Assembly (NCBI GenBank): GCA_012064385.1
Contig: QRDG01000231.1
Location: 1,277,584-1,341,583, forward strand
Reading direction: 5' to 3'
From: Puccinellia tenuiflora
Taxonomy: Eukaryota; Streptophyta; Magnoliopsida; Poales; Poaceae
Length of the DNA stretch: 64,000 bases
Shown: positions 1 to 12,500 of the stretch, in pieces
How positions within the stretch are numbered: the first letter of the stretch is position 1
How the letters are laid out: each line of letters starts with the position of its first letter
Notes under the pieces: model-generated
What the model saw: the letters and a program-made list of their open reading frames with translations, nothing else
What the model was told of the DNA's origin: nothing
Databases searched by the model: none
Program-made: the position numbers and the translations under genes

Positions 1-1832
1 AGGAAGGACAAGTACCGGGGTGGTAGTGAGCTTGAACTTGAGAGTTTGGAAGCTCTCTTCAGCTTTGTCTGACCACACAAACTGTTTGTTCTTCTTGAGG
101 AGGTCAGTCAATGCTTTGGCTAATTTGGAAAATCCCTCGATGAATCGGCGGTAATAACCCGCCAACCCGAGGAAGCTGCGGATATCCTTGACGGACTTGG
201 GAGTTGGCCAATCCAGTATTGCCTGAATCTTGTCAGGTATCACCGCTACTCCAGCAGCTGACACCACATGACCGAGAAAAATGAGCTCCTTTAGCCAAAA
301 CTCACACTTGGAGAACTTGGCATAGAGGCGGTGATCTCGAAGCATGGTCAAGACTAGTCGAAGATGCTCAGCATATTCTTCTTCGGTTTTTGAGTAGACA
401 AGGATGTCATCGATGTAATTTATGACAAACTTGTCGAGGTACTCGTGGAAAATGGAATTCATCAGCCTCATGAATGTAGCTGGAGCATTTGTGAGGCCGA
501 AGGACATGACGGTGTACTCATATAACCCATAACGGGTAGTGAAAGCTGTCTTCGGAATATCCTCCTTTCTGATTTTGATCAGATGATAGCCTGACCTCAG
601 ATCCATCTTGGAGAATACCGTTGCACCAGCTAGCTGATCGAATAGGTTAGTTATTCGAGGAATGGGATACTTGTTCTTGATGGTCACTGCATTCAAAGGG
701 CGGTAATCAACAACCAGCCGAGGAACATTTGTATCCCTCTTCTTGACAAAGATGACTGGGCAGCCCCATGGCGAGCTAATCGGCTGGATGAATTCCTTTT
801 ATAGCAGCTCATCAAGTTGCTTCTTTAGTTCAGCTAGCTCTTCCGCTGGCATACGGTATAGGGCCTTTTGGAAATTGGGGCGGTTCCCGGAACCAACTCA
901 ATCACAAACTCCATGCTGCGATCAGGTGGCATGCCAGGCAATTCCTCCAGAAAAACATCGGGGAAATCACACACCACAGCAACTTCATGCATTTCAGGCG
1001 GGGTGGTTCCTTCCATGAACCATAGACTGATCTTCGGAGAGAGAGGAGTGGCTGCGGATGGAGTTGCAGAAGTTGGGGACCAGTATCGCACTACCCCGTA
1101 AGTTGGGTGGATCACTGTGACAGTCTTGGCAGCACAGTCTAGGTTGGCCTGGTATTTAACTAACCAGTCCATGCCCAGAATGACATCTAACCCATCTGAC
1201 TTCAGGGCTATTAGTGAGAACGGAAAGGGAACTGACCCTATAGAAATCTGAACCTCTGGAGCGATCCAGTTATTGTGCCAACTAGAGCCTGGCATCTTGA
1301 CCACTAGGGGTGAGTCCATGTTCACAAACGGTATTTGATGGTTGTGTGCAAAAGCTATGGATATGAATGAATGCGATGCTCCAGAATCAAACAAGACTGA
1401 AGCTGGGTAATCATTGATTCGAAGCGTACCCATGAGAACTTCGGGGTCCTCTTCAACTCCTTCAGCCGAGACGTGGTTCAGGCGGCCACGGTTGATGGTC
1501 ACGGCCTTGGCGGCTGGTGTAGAGGGTGCTGGTGCAGGTGCTGAGGTAGCCGATGCCTTCTGGGGATACTCCCTGGAGTAGTGCCCCGGTTGGCCACAGC
1601 TGAAGCAAGTGATCCTCGGCGGTGGTGGAGGCAGCTGAGGGCGGAAGCCACTCCCAGCCGCACCCAAGGTCGAAGTAGCTGGGCGAGGCGGAGGTGACCT
1701 GAACCCTGAAGGCCTTGGCGCGAAGGGTGCACGAGGTACGGCGCTGAAGGGCACAAAGACCCTGCGCTTCTTGCCCTCAGAGGAAGAGGAGCTCTGGTTG
1801 TCAGCTGGAGCTGGCCTCTTGGAAGCCTCCAG
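1..1832 (-). pseudogene. Ty3/gypsy (Tekay-like chromovirus) pol, partial and broken
   Basis: Minus-strand continuation of the gag frame at 1833-2507. In order it shows a CCHC-like knuckle whose last cysteine is tyrosine (CFSCGQPGHYSREYP, about 1570-1615), an aspartic protease (LFDSGASHSFIS, then ILGMDWL), and reverse transcriptase starting near FPDVFLEELPGMPPDRS. The RT core is visible with SPWGCPVIFVKKRD, MDLRSGYHLIKI and YIDDILVYSKTEEEYAEHL (about 365-425 on the plus strand). The frame is broken by a frameshift near 860 and an in-frame TAA near 800. RNase H begins at the left edge, and integrase and the 3' LTR lie outside the window. The FPDVFxEELPGMPPDR linker is typical of Tekay-type chromoviruses; the family assignment is inference. 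It is not expected to be functional. Confidence 0.88.
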
Positions 1833-2507
1833 CTACTTCCTACCCTGCTCCATAGTGAGAGCCTGGTTGTAGAGCTCCTGGTAGGACTGGAACTTGAAGG
1901 GTAGGAGCTCATAACGGAGCCGAGGTGCGAGCCCCTTGCGGAAGAGGTACTGCTTGTCCTCATCATTTGTCACGTCCCGAGGGGCGTAACGCGAGAGGTG
2001 GTTGAACTCCCGCCCATAGGCTTGGACGTCCATGCGTCCCTGGGTCAAGTCCACGAACTCCCTCCTCTTGAGGTCCATGACAGGCTTGGGGATATACGCC
2101 GCACGGAAGGCGGTGCGGAACTCCGCCCAGGTGAAGGCATGGCCAACGTCAAATATCGACACATGGCTCTCCCACCAGCAGCCGGCGGCTCCATTCAGCA
2201 GGTAGGTGGCAAAGTTGACTTGCTCCGCCACCGGAACGTGCAAGGCCGTGAACTTGCGCTCGAGGGCTCTCAGCCAATTATCCGCATCAAGCGGCTCCTT
2301 AGCTTCAGAGAAGGTGGGAGGTTGGGACCGCAAGAACTCGGTGAGAGTGTTGCAGTCGTTGTTCCTCCTAGCCCCTTCTTGAACCAACTGTTCGAGCAGA
2401 CGCTCATTTCGCAGCCGGTTCTCCTTGATGGCCATCAGGACCTCCGCCATTGAGGGTGGCGGCGGTGCATCAGGATCACCAGGGTTACCACGACGGGTGG
2501 GAGCCAT
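1833..2507 (-). pseudogene. Ty3/gypsy (Tekay-like) gag capsid region
   Basis: The start is placed at the ATG at 2507 (MAPTRRGNPGDPDAPPPP), because sequence upstream of it reads as leader. The capsid region shows DADNWLRALERKF, CWWESHV, WAEFRTAFRAAYIP and DLTQGRMDVQAYGREFNHLS, the usual order for a plant Ty3 Gag with a retrotransposon gag core. Gag would form the cytoplasmic particle that packages element RNA. The frame ends at TAG at 1833-1835, after QGRK. The same frame then continues openly into the protease region, so this TAG is a point nonsense change in a former gag-pol fusion and not a natural gag end. Confidence 0.85.
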
Positions 2508-2589
2508 TCTGAAGATTTGGAACAAGGACATAGTTAGTAACCAACTCCGACGGACCCAACAATTCATCATACGGAAGCGAAGTAGTGTT

Positions 2590-5500
2590 GTCTAACACAA
2601 TAAGATCCAAATATATGGTCTAAGAGGCCTACACATAAAACATAACCCCATCCAGCTTGTTCCACGGTCCCAAGCTGCCACCTGGGAACCCCGAACTACT
2701 CGTCGACGTCCACGAAGAACCCACCAGTGTGCTCGGTGTCGTCCTCCTCTGAAACAAATTAATAAAGACAGCAAAGAGTGACTGAGTACGACGTACTCGC
2801 AAGTTTAGTAGGGCGATATAGGCCCAATGATGATGAAGGCTCTCAAGGTGTATAGTATCTATTTTGCATAAAGCTAGATTTTCCTTTTTAAAAGATGTAA
2901 AAGACCCATGGCATTGACTACTCAGAATATTTTCGGAAAAAGGGATAAGAGAGTAACATTTTTCATCTTTGGTTCTCATTGAACTAACTTGTAGCCAAAA
3001 CATCTCTCGTCTCCACCAAAGGCACTCCCTCGAATCACCCTCGAGTAAATGAACCTTATTAAACACACGTTGAGTTGCAAGCTTTAGTTGCCAAGATTTA
3101 ATAGATTAGGTTATACTTTTCTATGAGCTAATCCGCCTTTCCCAAGAGTTCGTCCATAACCGTGGACACGGCTTTTTGAAAAGATTTACCCTGCATGGGT
3201 GTACTAATTTACCCATTGGTACCGTCCGGCTCACCTAATTGGCCCTCTTCCGGGGAAGGCCGGCGAGTGGGCGCGGTTAAACCTTTACCTCGCATGAGAC
3301 TATCCAAGAGTCATCTGTGGCGACAGGACAAGTTTACCCAGCCTATTTCAGCCCCTGCCCCCAACGCCACGTCCTAAACACCACCATCCTCATCATTTCT
3401 TTTTCCGCTCACACACACGCGCAAATGGAAATAGCAAACTAGAGGACCCTTGGATACGGCCGCACAAGTTATTTGGTTAGTAAGGAGCCCATACCCCCAC
3501 CAATGGCAGCACGCTCGGTTCTTGGTTCTAGCTAAAAGCACTCTCAACCTAGGCGGCAAGAATGAGGCAAAACACCATCCCCGATGGCAACTCATCCAAG
3601 CCTTTTAGCAATTTAATTAAGTACCAACAGTAACCACCATGTCCGAACATTCCATCAGCATCATAAATAATGGAATTAAAACACCGGACAATAATAGAAA
3701 ACGACTAAGCATGGCTAAGCATAGCTAAGCATCTGTATACAACAATTATATCCTTGTCTCAGGCCAACACATCAACCCTATGGTTCATAGGTGGGGATAC
3801 ATGTATTGGTTCGGGGAAAACATGCATTCATAGGATACTCTACATCTTGATCAAAAGTGACATGGGAATCGCATGCAATATTATGGTGGATAAAATAAGT
3901 TTATAAAACAATAGGATTCTAGATGCCAAGATGGTTAGGTTATCTCTTGCCTTGCTACCGAGGCGTGTAGTACTGCTCGTCAGGGTAGATAGGGTTAACC
4001 TCGACTCCGGAATCTATCGATACCCAAGCAAGAATAGAAGAACAAAATAAATCACACGAAGTCAAGTGCAATGCACAAACATGATGGTATGTCAATTTCA
4101 TGCAATGATATCAACATATTACTTAGCTAACAATATTAAATGGAGTGCCAAATAATTAGTGCAATTATTTGGAAGCAACCCCATATTTAACTTAATGACC
4201 ACATTGTTTTTACATTTATTAAATTACTCAAAGTGGTTTAAATATTCATGAACATGACATGATTGGATAGGTATCGTTCTTCCGATCATTTTGGTTCCTT
4301 ATTTGTAATTTTCCGAGTTTTGATGAATAAGTAGTGAATTAAATAATTAGTCGAATTTAATTCCTTTAATCAATTAAAGAATAACGTCAAATAAAATATT
4401 TGTGATCATGATGTAATATTAGCATGGTTTGATAGCATTTAACATGCTGGTCACTTTGATATTTTATTCATAATTTTTTATTAAATATTTATCGAATTAT
4501 GAAATTTTGCAAATTAGGTATTATTTATACCATTTTAGGAATTCTTAAGTGAAGACAAAATTATTTACTCAAAAGCGCATGGCAATGTTACCAACAGATA
4601 GATTTTGTTTTGCTGAACAATTTGATATATCATTTGCTAAAATTGGAGCAATTTGATATATTATTTTATTTTAAACAAAAACTGTTTTTACTGTTGGGCC
4701 GGCCTCCACGTCGGCCCAGGATGGTTTCCAGGCCGGGCCTGTGGCTGAGGCGGCCGGCCCAGGCCGGGGCTCAGGTCGGGCATATGCCTGAGGATGTCGG
4801 CCTCCCGACCAGTCCAGGCTGGGCGCTAGGCCGGGCACTGACCAGAGGGTGCCGGCCTCCTGGCCGGCCCAGGCCGGTCCCCAGGCCGACACGACCGGGG
4901 CGGCGCGGTGACGAGCGCGGTGACCACGGCGAGGTCGTGCGGCCAGGAGAGGAAGAGGGGGAGCGGAAGAAACCAAAAATGGACGCGGAGCTCACCCTGA
5001 ACACTAGGCCGTGGTCGGCAACGGCAGGGAAGGACGGAATCGTCGGGATTCGACTCCGATGTGCGGCGGCCGCGGAGGATGAAGACGAGGACGAAGACGT
5101 CGGTTCCGGGCCTCCCGGCCCGATTCCTTGGGCGAGAAGGGAGAGGAGCTCGAGGCAGCTGATGGGGGCTTCGGCTTGCCCCGAGGTGGCCGGAGTCGAC
5201 GACGGGCGCGGAGAACGGCGGCGGGGCGACGTCGGTCTTGGGGCTAGCTAGGGATTGAGCCGATCCGAAATTTTGGGGAGGAACGAGGAGGAGAGAGTGA
5301 GGGGAGCAGGTGGGCAGCGTCGGTGGTCCTCTTGACCTCCAGGGGCAGAGAGGCATGGCGCCAGGACGTGGCCGTCGGTGGCATGGGCACCGGTCACTGT
5401 GGTGCCAGTGAGGGAGAGGATGATCTTTTTGCAAAATCCCCCCCCCCGGCACTATTTTCTTTAATTGCAAACAGGTCCAGCAGCAAACTTTAGCGATTTA

Positions 5501-6102
5501 AAAGAGGCACTTAAGCATTTTATAAAATTCCACAAAAATTCATGTAGGCTCCCCTTAACCTTTAGAAGCTCCACTAAAGTTGGTGTTGCAAGATAAAATG
5601 TTTTGCACCACATTTGTTCATAGGGTTTAATTAAGGTCAATTTTGATAATTTCCAAATTGTATTTATTTGGAGCACTTAAACAATTCCAAAAATAGTGAA
5701 AATATTCATGGAGGCTCTCAGAATAATATTGAAGCTCCCCGTGATTTTAGTTTGAATTTTTGGAAAGTTTTAACTTGGTTTCATAAGTAGAATATAATGG
5801 AACCTATTTTTGGATTCTCAACTTCATTTCTCATTTGGCAATATTTAGATTTTGAAAATTGTTTATAAAATGTAAACTTGGAACTTCCTAAACAATTTGG
5901 AAGTCCAAGAATGATTTGTTTGCCAAGTTGAGCATTGCATTTGGGTTGGATTGATTGAGAAGGTTTTGCTTCCCCATTTTTAGTTGCTTGCATATGTGGA
6001 TAGTTAGAAATAGCAATTTCATATGGATGCCATGATGCAAACAAGAATGCAAAAAGTAGAAAAATTCTTCGTATTTTTTATTAACAAGCTGGGGCTGTTA
6101 CA
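2590..6102 (-). mobile_element. Long LTR-like region upstream of the Tekay-like gag
   Basis: On the minus strand the left end reads TGTAACAGCCCCAGCTTG, starting at 6102, a common start for grass Ty3 LTRs. The region then runs about 3.5 kb to gag. It has an AT-rich outer third, a GC-rich block at about 4690-5420 with imperfect repeats built on CCGGCC and GGCCGG, and a C8 run near 5446. A GAGTACGACGTACTCG near-palindrome lies at about 2786-2801. No clean PBS was found between this region and gag, so the inner boundary near 2590 is approximate and the leader may be altered. The several long GC-rich frames on both strands of 4690-5470 look like compositional artefacts, not genes. Confidence 0.55.
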
Positions 6103-7780
6103 CTATGCCCTTTCAAATGGGAAGAAGACACTTATATATGGGGTGGTACAAAATCCAACAGCTATGCCACTTGCCCAGAGAAGGAGGATAGTCCGGCCTA
6201 ACCCGGATGAGTCTCGCCTAAATAGATTGAGGACATTTTATCTGATGGGGCGGACCAGCCCGACCTTCAGTCCGACTCAAGTTCGATGGGCATAGAGGCT
6301 AATCCTTATAAGGCCAAGACCTAGCCTGAACAAGTCCGGGCTGGCATACTTAAGCAACCAAAGGGAACTCCGAAAGGAAACTTTGGGACGAATCTTTGTG
6401 AAGGCTTTATGGTGGGTGTATGGGATGATTTGGACATGATTCCACCATACTTGTCCCCTATGCATACCCCTTGATAGTAGAGTAAACTAGGTACAAATGG
6501 AAACAAAAAACACCGACTTCCCGCCCTTTTCTCTTTTCGCTTCGGGGATCCACCAAACAACTGTCTTCATCTTCAAATATATCTATAGTGCTCAAGAAAA
6601 TTATTAGATACCATTATGTTTTCATGGAACATCAAAGCACACTTAGGGAGGGAAATTCCCTTTCACTTTTTACATCACACTTATAGAAAACCACAATTCT
6701 TTTTGTCGAAGCACTAGGAGTAGCATCAATGGCAGGACCAGATACCTGACAAGTAGTTGTCCTGCTAGAAGCAACATGCCCTTTTGGTTGCCACTATGTT
6801 GAAATCCTAGCCAGAGAGGTCCGGATCTGGTTAACCACATCACGCGAGAGTTACATCCACGAGCTTGACCTTCATAGTTTCTTCTCGAATCCCAGTTACG
6901 CTCCTCTCTACCCTTAACAATCCTCCATTCTCCTCAGATAAACATCTGATCTTTCTCGCCCTTGGCCAACCATGCATCTTTCTTCAGTTCCTCTCCCTCT
7001 TGTTCTTCCATGGTAACACCTCTTCACTTTGTGGCACCAGCATGAGTAGACCTCCTTATGAGTTCTCGCTCTCTCTTCGTCTCCAAATTTTCATCCGCCG
7101 ACCATTGCCCCTAAGTTTCAAGTGTGGGGAGGAAAAGTTGGAGCCGAGAATGATCGATGTGTGTTTGGAAGCCGCTCTGTCATGGGTAGACCCCCTTCAT
7201 GGGATGGGCCACATGGGCCACCTTGGACCGACCTAGTATCGGCTCCCGGCTTATTGGTCCCACCACCAATGGCCTTCCTCGTGAAATATTTTCCCCAATC
7301 CGAGCTTGCCGGTGGGAAAATATCCCCCGACGGTAGCCAATCACTAGCATGTTGGTCTTTCCCCTAGTGATCGATGCAACCACAGTTTACCATTATCGGC
7401 AGTCTCACTCGTCCCAATCTCCTTCACATGATCAACCAAATGGGGCATCAAAACTACCAGAGCCGAGGAAGGAGATAGATCTCGAACGACCACTGCCGAA
7501 TGACATGCAAAGTCAATCATGTCATAGACATGCACTTCTTTACCAAAACATGGCAATGATTTTGCGAAGTAGTAAAGCTCACCGCCCATCACCATGGTGG
7601 TGTTTCCAATTCATAGAGTTAGACACGGGCCGACTCGGACCAGCTGCTCCTCCGGGCCCACCCCCAAAGTTGCCATGGCGTCCTCGGCTTGCGACGTGCC
7701 TCCACCGAAACAGGCAGGAAATTCCATGACATTTGGCTACAGTCTCAACCGCATCCCCTCTCTTCCTCCCATCCGAGCCC
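6103..7780. other. Non-coding remnant stretch between two LTR elements
   Basis: No intact gene is visible. A segment at about 6850-6930 (TTACATCCACGAGCTTGACC) resembles one at 17166-17190 in the Athila-like internal region, so part of this stretch is probably an old minus-strand Athila-like relic. A minus-strand open frame at 7344-7595 (83 residues, MVMGGELYYFAKSLPCFGKE at the start) reads like real protein, but I do not recognise it; it could be a captured exon or chance. The rest carries no motif I can name. Confidence 0.4.
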
Positions 7781-8289
7781 TGTTGGGGTTATGCCGAAGA
7801 GGTACCCTTACGAAGGAGACTAAAGCCAGCGTACTAGGGTGGCCCATAGTGGTGGTAAGCCGAATTCCGGCTTACCGGGCGGCCCAGTACGATGAAGCGC
7901 AGGAGGCCCATCCGGCTAAGGGAAGGTTCAAGAAGCCGGCCCGCACTGAGGATGACTTAGCCCACAAGGCGGGGCTCAAGCCGGATTAGAGTAGAACTCT
8001 GTGACTTTGTCGATTAGGTTTCCTCCTGTAAGCCCTAGGTCCGGACGCCTTTATAAGCCGGCCTATGGGACGCCTCAGGGCAAGCTCTAACACACCTTTC
8101 ATTGTAATTGGCGCATATTGCCTTATAGTGAATTATAGCAGCACGTAGGGTTTCGCCACCGTTGCGAGATCCGAAGCTGGGTAAACCCTTTGTCGTCCCG
8201 TCGCCGGAATACCCCACATCTCCAAAACCCCTCTCTCTACCTAGCTCGATGGCACCCCTGCCGCGGCTAGATTTGACAATACCACAACA
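7781..8289 (+). repeat. 5' LTR of a Tat/Retand-type Ty3 element
   Basis: A 509-bp LTR starts TGTTGGGG and ends CCACAACA, so its ends form the inverted repeat TGTTG/CAACA. It is followed after one base by a primer binding site. A TATA-like CTTTATAAG lies at about 8049-8057. The 5-bp target candidate on the left is AGCCC (7776-7780). No matching 3' LTR is present, because the element is interrupted at 13424. Confidence 0.75.
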
Positions 8290-8290
8290 G

Positions 8291-8309
8291 TTGGCGCCCA
8301 CCGTGGGGC
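8291..8309 (+). other. Primer binding site of the Tat-type element
   Basis: TTGGCGCCCACCGTGGGGC lies one base after the LTR end. It is the standard position and sequence style of the PBS in Tat/RIRE2-like elements, where a tRNA 3' end would prime minus-strand DNA synthesis. It fixes the LTR boundary and shows that the coding start must lie downstream. Confidence 0.8.
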
Positions 8310-8313
8310 AAGA

Positions 8314-10520
8314 GATGTCGGGGGTTACGTTCCGGCCGGGATCTACAGGCGGCGTTGGCGACACCATCGCGGTCGGCTTGGTGAGCTACTTCGACGAGAC
8401 AGGAGCTGGCCATGTCTTCAACGATGGCTTTTGGACGCCGGCAAAGGAGGATCCCGCCAGTTGGTCCACGGTCTCCGTCGGCGGCTTCGACATCTTCGTC
8501 GGCTTCACCGCCCAGGCTTTGGACGATCTCGGCTTCACCTCGAGCATGGCCACCACCCACCCCAGCAACTTCGACGACGGGTCGGATCTGGACTCTCAGG
8601 AGATTGCCGATCTGGATCTAGCTTTCGACGCTGACGATGAAGATTCTGAAGACGACGCAAGTTCCACCATGGCGGCGCCAGACTTCCACTTCGTTGGCAT
8701 CTTAGGAGAATCCGGCTCTAACGATTCGATGACAGAACCTGAGTCTATCCTTCCTGCTTTACAGGCCGGGGCTGATTCAAAAGCCGGATCTAGGGACACT
8801 GCCCATATGGAGCAGAGCCTCGAATCTGAAGGAGAATCCGATGATTTTAGTCGGAATGTTGCATCCTGCTTAGGACGCCCTGTCGAGGTCTTAATGGGTG
8901 ACGTCTCTGATCCAAAAGATGACCCCAATACCTCGAAAGCCGCCAATGGCGAAGAAAGAACTCCAGAAGCCGGAAATCAAAAGGTAAACTTTGTGTCACC
9001 ACTAGCTCCAATGAAGGGAACTGGTAGATTGCCGGCTGCAGGAGACGACATTAACACTACGGCCTGCGAAGCAACAGAAAAGGAGCACGAAGAAAGGATG
9101 GCAAAGTACAAGCAACTGCTAACTCTACTTCCTCCTAAAGCATCGCTAGCCAACATTGAAAAACGCCGTGCCGAACTGGAAGAGCAAGCAGCCCAGATAG
9201 CAGAGCGCGAAGTTGAGATCACAAACAAGGAAACGGAGTTCATCCGGAAGTAGAGAGAAAAGGGGGCCGACGATGTTTTCCGTCCGGCTCGCGACAAAAA
9301 TCTACACAAGAGGTTGGATTTCCGCAGCAAGTGGGAAGCCGACCATGTTAATTCAGTCTGGAGAAAGTACCACCACCGATGTGACCCGGTGACTAATTTG
9401 TGTTACTTTAATACCCCAGCCAAAAACATGGAGGCGGCCCAGGAGGTCATGTTCGACAAATCGTTGGACCGTGACGCTCGCCTCAAATATTCGGCTTATC
9501 TACTGGAGGTTGCATAGCAGCAGCAAAACGACTCGCAAGCTAGGTCTAGACGGCTTATTGACGACTCTCGTCTTTTCAACTCGACAGCCAAGAAGCCGAT
9601 GGCTACTGCACCTGCAGACCCAGACAATGATCCAGCCGGCTCAAGCAGCCACAACAAGGGTGGCGATAAGGACCCGAAGGACAAGCAGCCTAGAGGTGCG
9701 GAATCCTGGACAGGTTCCTCACGCGATCGTGATGCTGGTAAAAGCCGGGAGGGACATCAAAGCCGGGAGCGAAAGGAGGACCCTCACAAGGAAAAGGCGG
9801 CACCACCCCGTTAGGAGCGACGACGTGAGGGGGAAAATCCACCCCGAAGGGAGGATAACAGAGATCATATGCCACCTCCACCGCCGCCTCCACCGCGCAA
9901 AGAGGGAGATAACCCCTCCAAGTACATACCCCCTCCATGAAGGCAAAGAACTCCAAGCCCTCCGCATAACGCGAGTCGGGTGAGCCAAAGCCGTCACAGG
10001 GAAGAACCAAGGCGAGGAAAGTCAGTTGATAAAACCGCCATCAGCCAATGATGTTCGAAGCCTAATCGAGGAGAGGAAGTCGGCCAGAGATGCCCAATAC
10101 CTCGGTCCCAAGTGTTTTGGCAGAACAATCAGAGAGCAAATCCTACCTCCCAATTTTTCGAACGTAACAAAGATGGTGGAGAAGTACAGCGGTACGGCTA
10201 ATCCTGAGACATGGCTCTCAGATTATGTCAGTGCCTGCGACATATATCAAGGCAACGCCAACTCCGCAGTGCGATTCTTGCCCCTAATGTTAACCGGGAC
10301 GGCACGTATGTGGATTGATGATTTGCCGGAAAGGACACTTCATACCTGGAGTGACATGAAGCGCGTCTTTATTCAGCACTTCCAGGGCACGTATAAGCGC
10401 CCCAAGTCGATTTTCAACTTACAGCGGTGTGTGCAGCAAAAGAACGAGTCCAGCCGTGAATTCATTTCACGATGGAGTGAAATCAAAAACGTTTGCGAGG
10501 GCGTCTCAAGAAGACAATGA
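8314..10520 (+). pseudogene. Tat/Retand-type gag, multiply interrupted
   Basis: The likely start is the ATG at 8314 (MSGVTFRPGSTGGVG), just after the PBS; any upstream ATG in this frame lies in the LTR. The first part is acidic and low in complexity. The frame stops with TAG at 9251-9253, and again near 9516 and 9812, with a shift before the capsid block at 10026-10520. That block carries the recognisable core (NPETWLSDYVSACDIYQGN, GTARMWIDDLP, WSDMKRVFIQHFQGTYKRP, SSREFISRWSEIKN). The sequence then goes almost directly to the RT linker. The C-terminal gag zinc knuckle and the protease are missing, so an internal deletion near 10495-10525 is inferred. Confidence 0.8.
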
Positions 10521-12090
10521 GTCCTGATGAGATGTTGGCAACTGAAAAGCTGTCCTCTAAAGTCGACTCGAGCTTCAAACCGAAGGATGACACCAAGAAA
10601 ATCAAGCTCTTAAAGGATGATCCGACAAAGGAGGCCATCATCAGTGCCGGTCTCGACGACAAATAGGAAGGCGATTTCGTCAAGTTTCTCCGTGAGAACC
10701 GGGATATCTTTGCCTGGTCACCATCTGACATGCTAGGTGTCCCGAGGAAACTTGCCAAGCACTCCTTAAAAGTCAACAAGGACGCTAAGCCGGTAAAACA
10801 AGGCCTCCGGCGGCTCAGAACTGAGAAGCGCAAGGCGGTTGGAAAGGAGATCCTAAGGCTCACTACCGCCAAGTTCATCCGTGAAGTTGTCCACCCTGAT
10901 TGGTTGGCAAATCCCGTGCTTGTTCCAAAGAAAAACACATCCGAGCTACGTATGTGCATTGATTTCACTGGCTTGAACAAAGCCCGTCCTAAAGATCCGT
11001 TCGCCTTACCGCGTATCGATCAGGTCATTGATTCAACTGTCAGCTCAGAGATGCTATGTTTTCTGGACACTTATTCGGGTTACCATCAGATTAAGATGAA
11101 GGAGTCAGATCAAATCAAGACATCCTTCACCACGCCATATGGCAATTACTGCTATGTCACAATGCCTTTCGGCTTAAAGAACACCGGTGCTACTTACCAA
11201 AGGTGTATGCATCGGTGTTTGGACAAGCAAATTGGCCGCAATGTTCATGTCTACGTCGACGACATAGCGGTCATGTCGAAGAAGCGTGGCGATCTTATCG
11301 CCGATCTGTCGGAAACCTTTGCAAATCTAAGGGAGTACCAGATGAAGCTTAATCCGGCAAAATGCGTCTCCGGAGTTCCCGCAGGCAAGCTTCTGAGCTT
11401 CATTGTTTCTCAAAGAGGAATTGAAGTTAACCCGGAAAAGATAAAGGCGATTCAGAACATCGAGAGGCCGACTTGTCTGAAGGACATACAGCGGCTTACG
11501 GGTTCCGTAGTGGCTGTTAGCCGATTCATTAGCCGGCTTGGTGACAAAGCATTGCCATTATACAAGCTCCTCAAAAAGTCGGACAATTTTTTTTGGACAG
11601 ACGAAGCAGAGACAGCTTTGGCACAGCTGAAGTATACATTAACACATGCTCCAATCTTGGCAGCTCCGAAGGAAAAAGAGCCGCTTCTACTCTACATGTC
11701 GGCCAGGAATTTCGTGATAAGTGCCGTTATTGTAGTTGAACGCCTGGAGGAAGGGAAGCAATGGCCGAATCAGCGCCCTGTCTATTTCATCAGCTAGGTG
11801 TTCTCAGATTCGAAGCAGCGCTACCCTCACTACCAGAAGTTAGCCTACGGTGCATTCTTTGCCGCCAGAAAGCTACGACATTACTTCCAGGATCACACAA
11901 TCACGGTGGTCAGCAAAGCTCCATTGAAGGATATCATCAACAATGCCGACGCAACGGGCCGAGTCGCCAAATGGGGCATCGAGTTAGCAACTTTCGACAT
12001 CCAGTACAAGCCGAGGACCGCCATCAAATCTCAAGTTCAAGCCGACTTTGTTGCAGACTGGACAGAGGCGATGGAGAGCACACCTTTGCC
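10521..12090 (+). pseudogene. Tat/Retand-type reverse transcriptase and RNase H
   Basis: The linker (FLRENRDIFAWSPSDMLGVP, about 10680-10740) leads into an RT with SELRMCIDFTGLNKA, FLDTYSGYHQIKMKESDQ, MPFGLKNTGATYQRCMHRC and the catalytic YVDDIAVMSK (about 11250-11280). A first RNase H follows (LLLYMSARNFVISAVIVVE and YPHYQKLAYGAFFAARKLRH). Stops are seen near 10666 (DDK*EGD) and at 11795-11797 (YFIS*VFS). These domains would copy element RNA into DNA in the cytoplasmic particle. The reading is clear but the frame is broken. Confidence 0.88.
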
Positions 12091-12500
12091 GGATTCTCAA
12101 TACTGGATAATACACTTTGATGGCTCAAAGATGAAGGAAGGCTCGGGGGCTGGAGTAGTGCTAAAATCGCCTAAGGGTGACAAGCTCAGTTATGTCCTCG
12201 AATCCACTTCAATGCCACCAACAATGTAGCAGAGTATGAGGCTCTCCTCCATGACCTTCATATGGCAAATAAGTTAGGAGTAAAACGCATCCTCTGCTAT
12301 GGCGACTCGGATCTTGTTGTACAGCAACTTGATGGATGCTGGGACACGAAAAGTCCCACAATGGCGGAATACAGGAGAACAGTCGACGAATTTGGCAGAT
12401 GCTTTGCCGGCTTAGAGGTCCGACATATCTCCCGAGATGACAATGAAGTTGCTGACGCCTTGGCCAGAATAGGCTCCAGGCAAAAGGCAGTGCCTCCAGA
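12091..12500 (+). pseudogene. Second (archaeal-type) RNase H of the Tat-type element
   Basis: A second RNase H follows the first: WIIHFDGSKMKEGSGAGVVL, an AEYEALL-like helix (lost to a frameshift near 12220), CYGDSDLVVQQLDGCWD and HISRDDNEVADALARIGS. The order D...E...D...D fits a catalytic RNase H fold. An extra RNase H between the ordinary RNase H and integrase is a known mark of Tat-lineage elements and is the strongest evidence for the clade. Confidence 0.85.

Noticed and set aside
4690..5470. Several long GC-rich open frames on both strands (up to about 215 codons)
   Set aside because: They overlap each other in opposite directions, are rich in P, R, G and A with no motif, and lie within an LTR-like region. 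High GC content alone explains the missing stop codons.
8162..8313. Upstream part of the open frame leading into the Tat-type gag
   Set aside because: This part lies inside the 5' LTR and across the PBS, so it cannot be the translated start; the ATG at 8314 was used instead.
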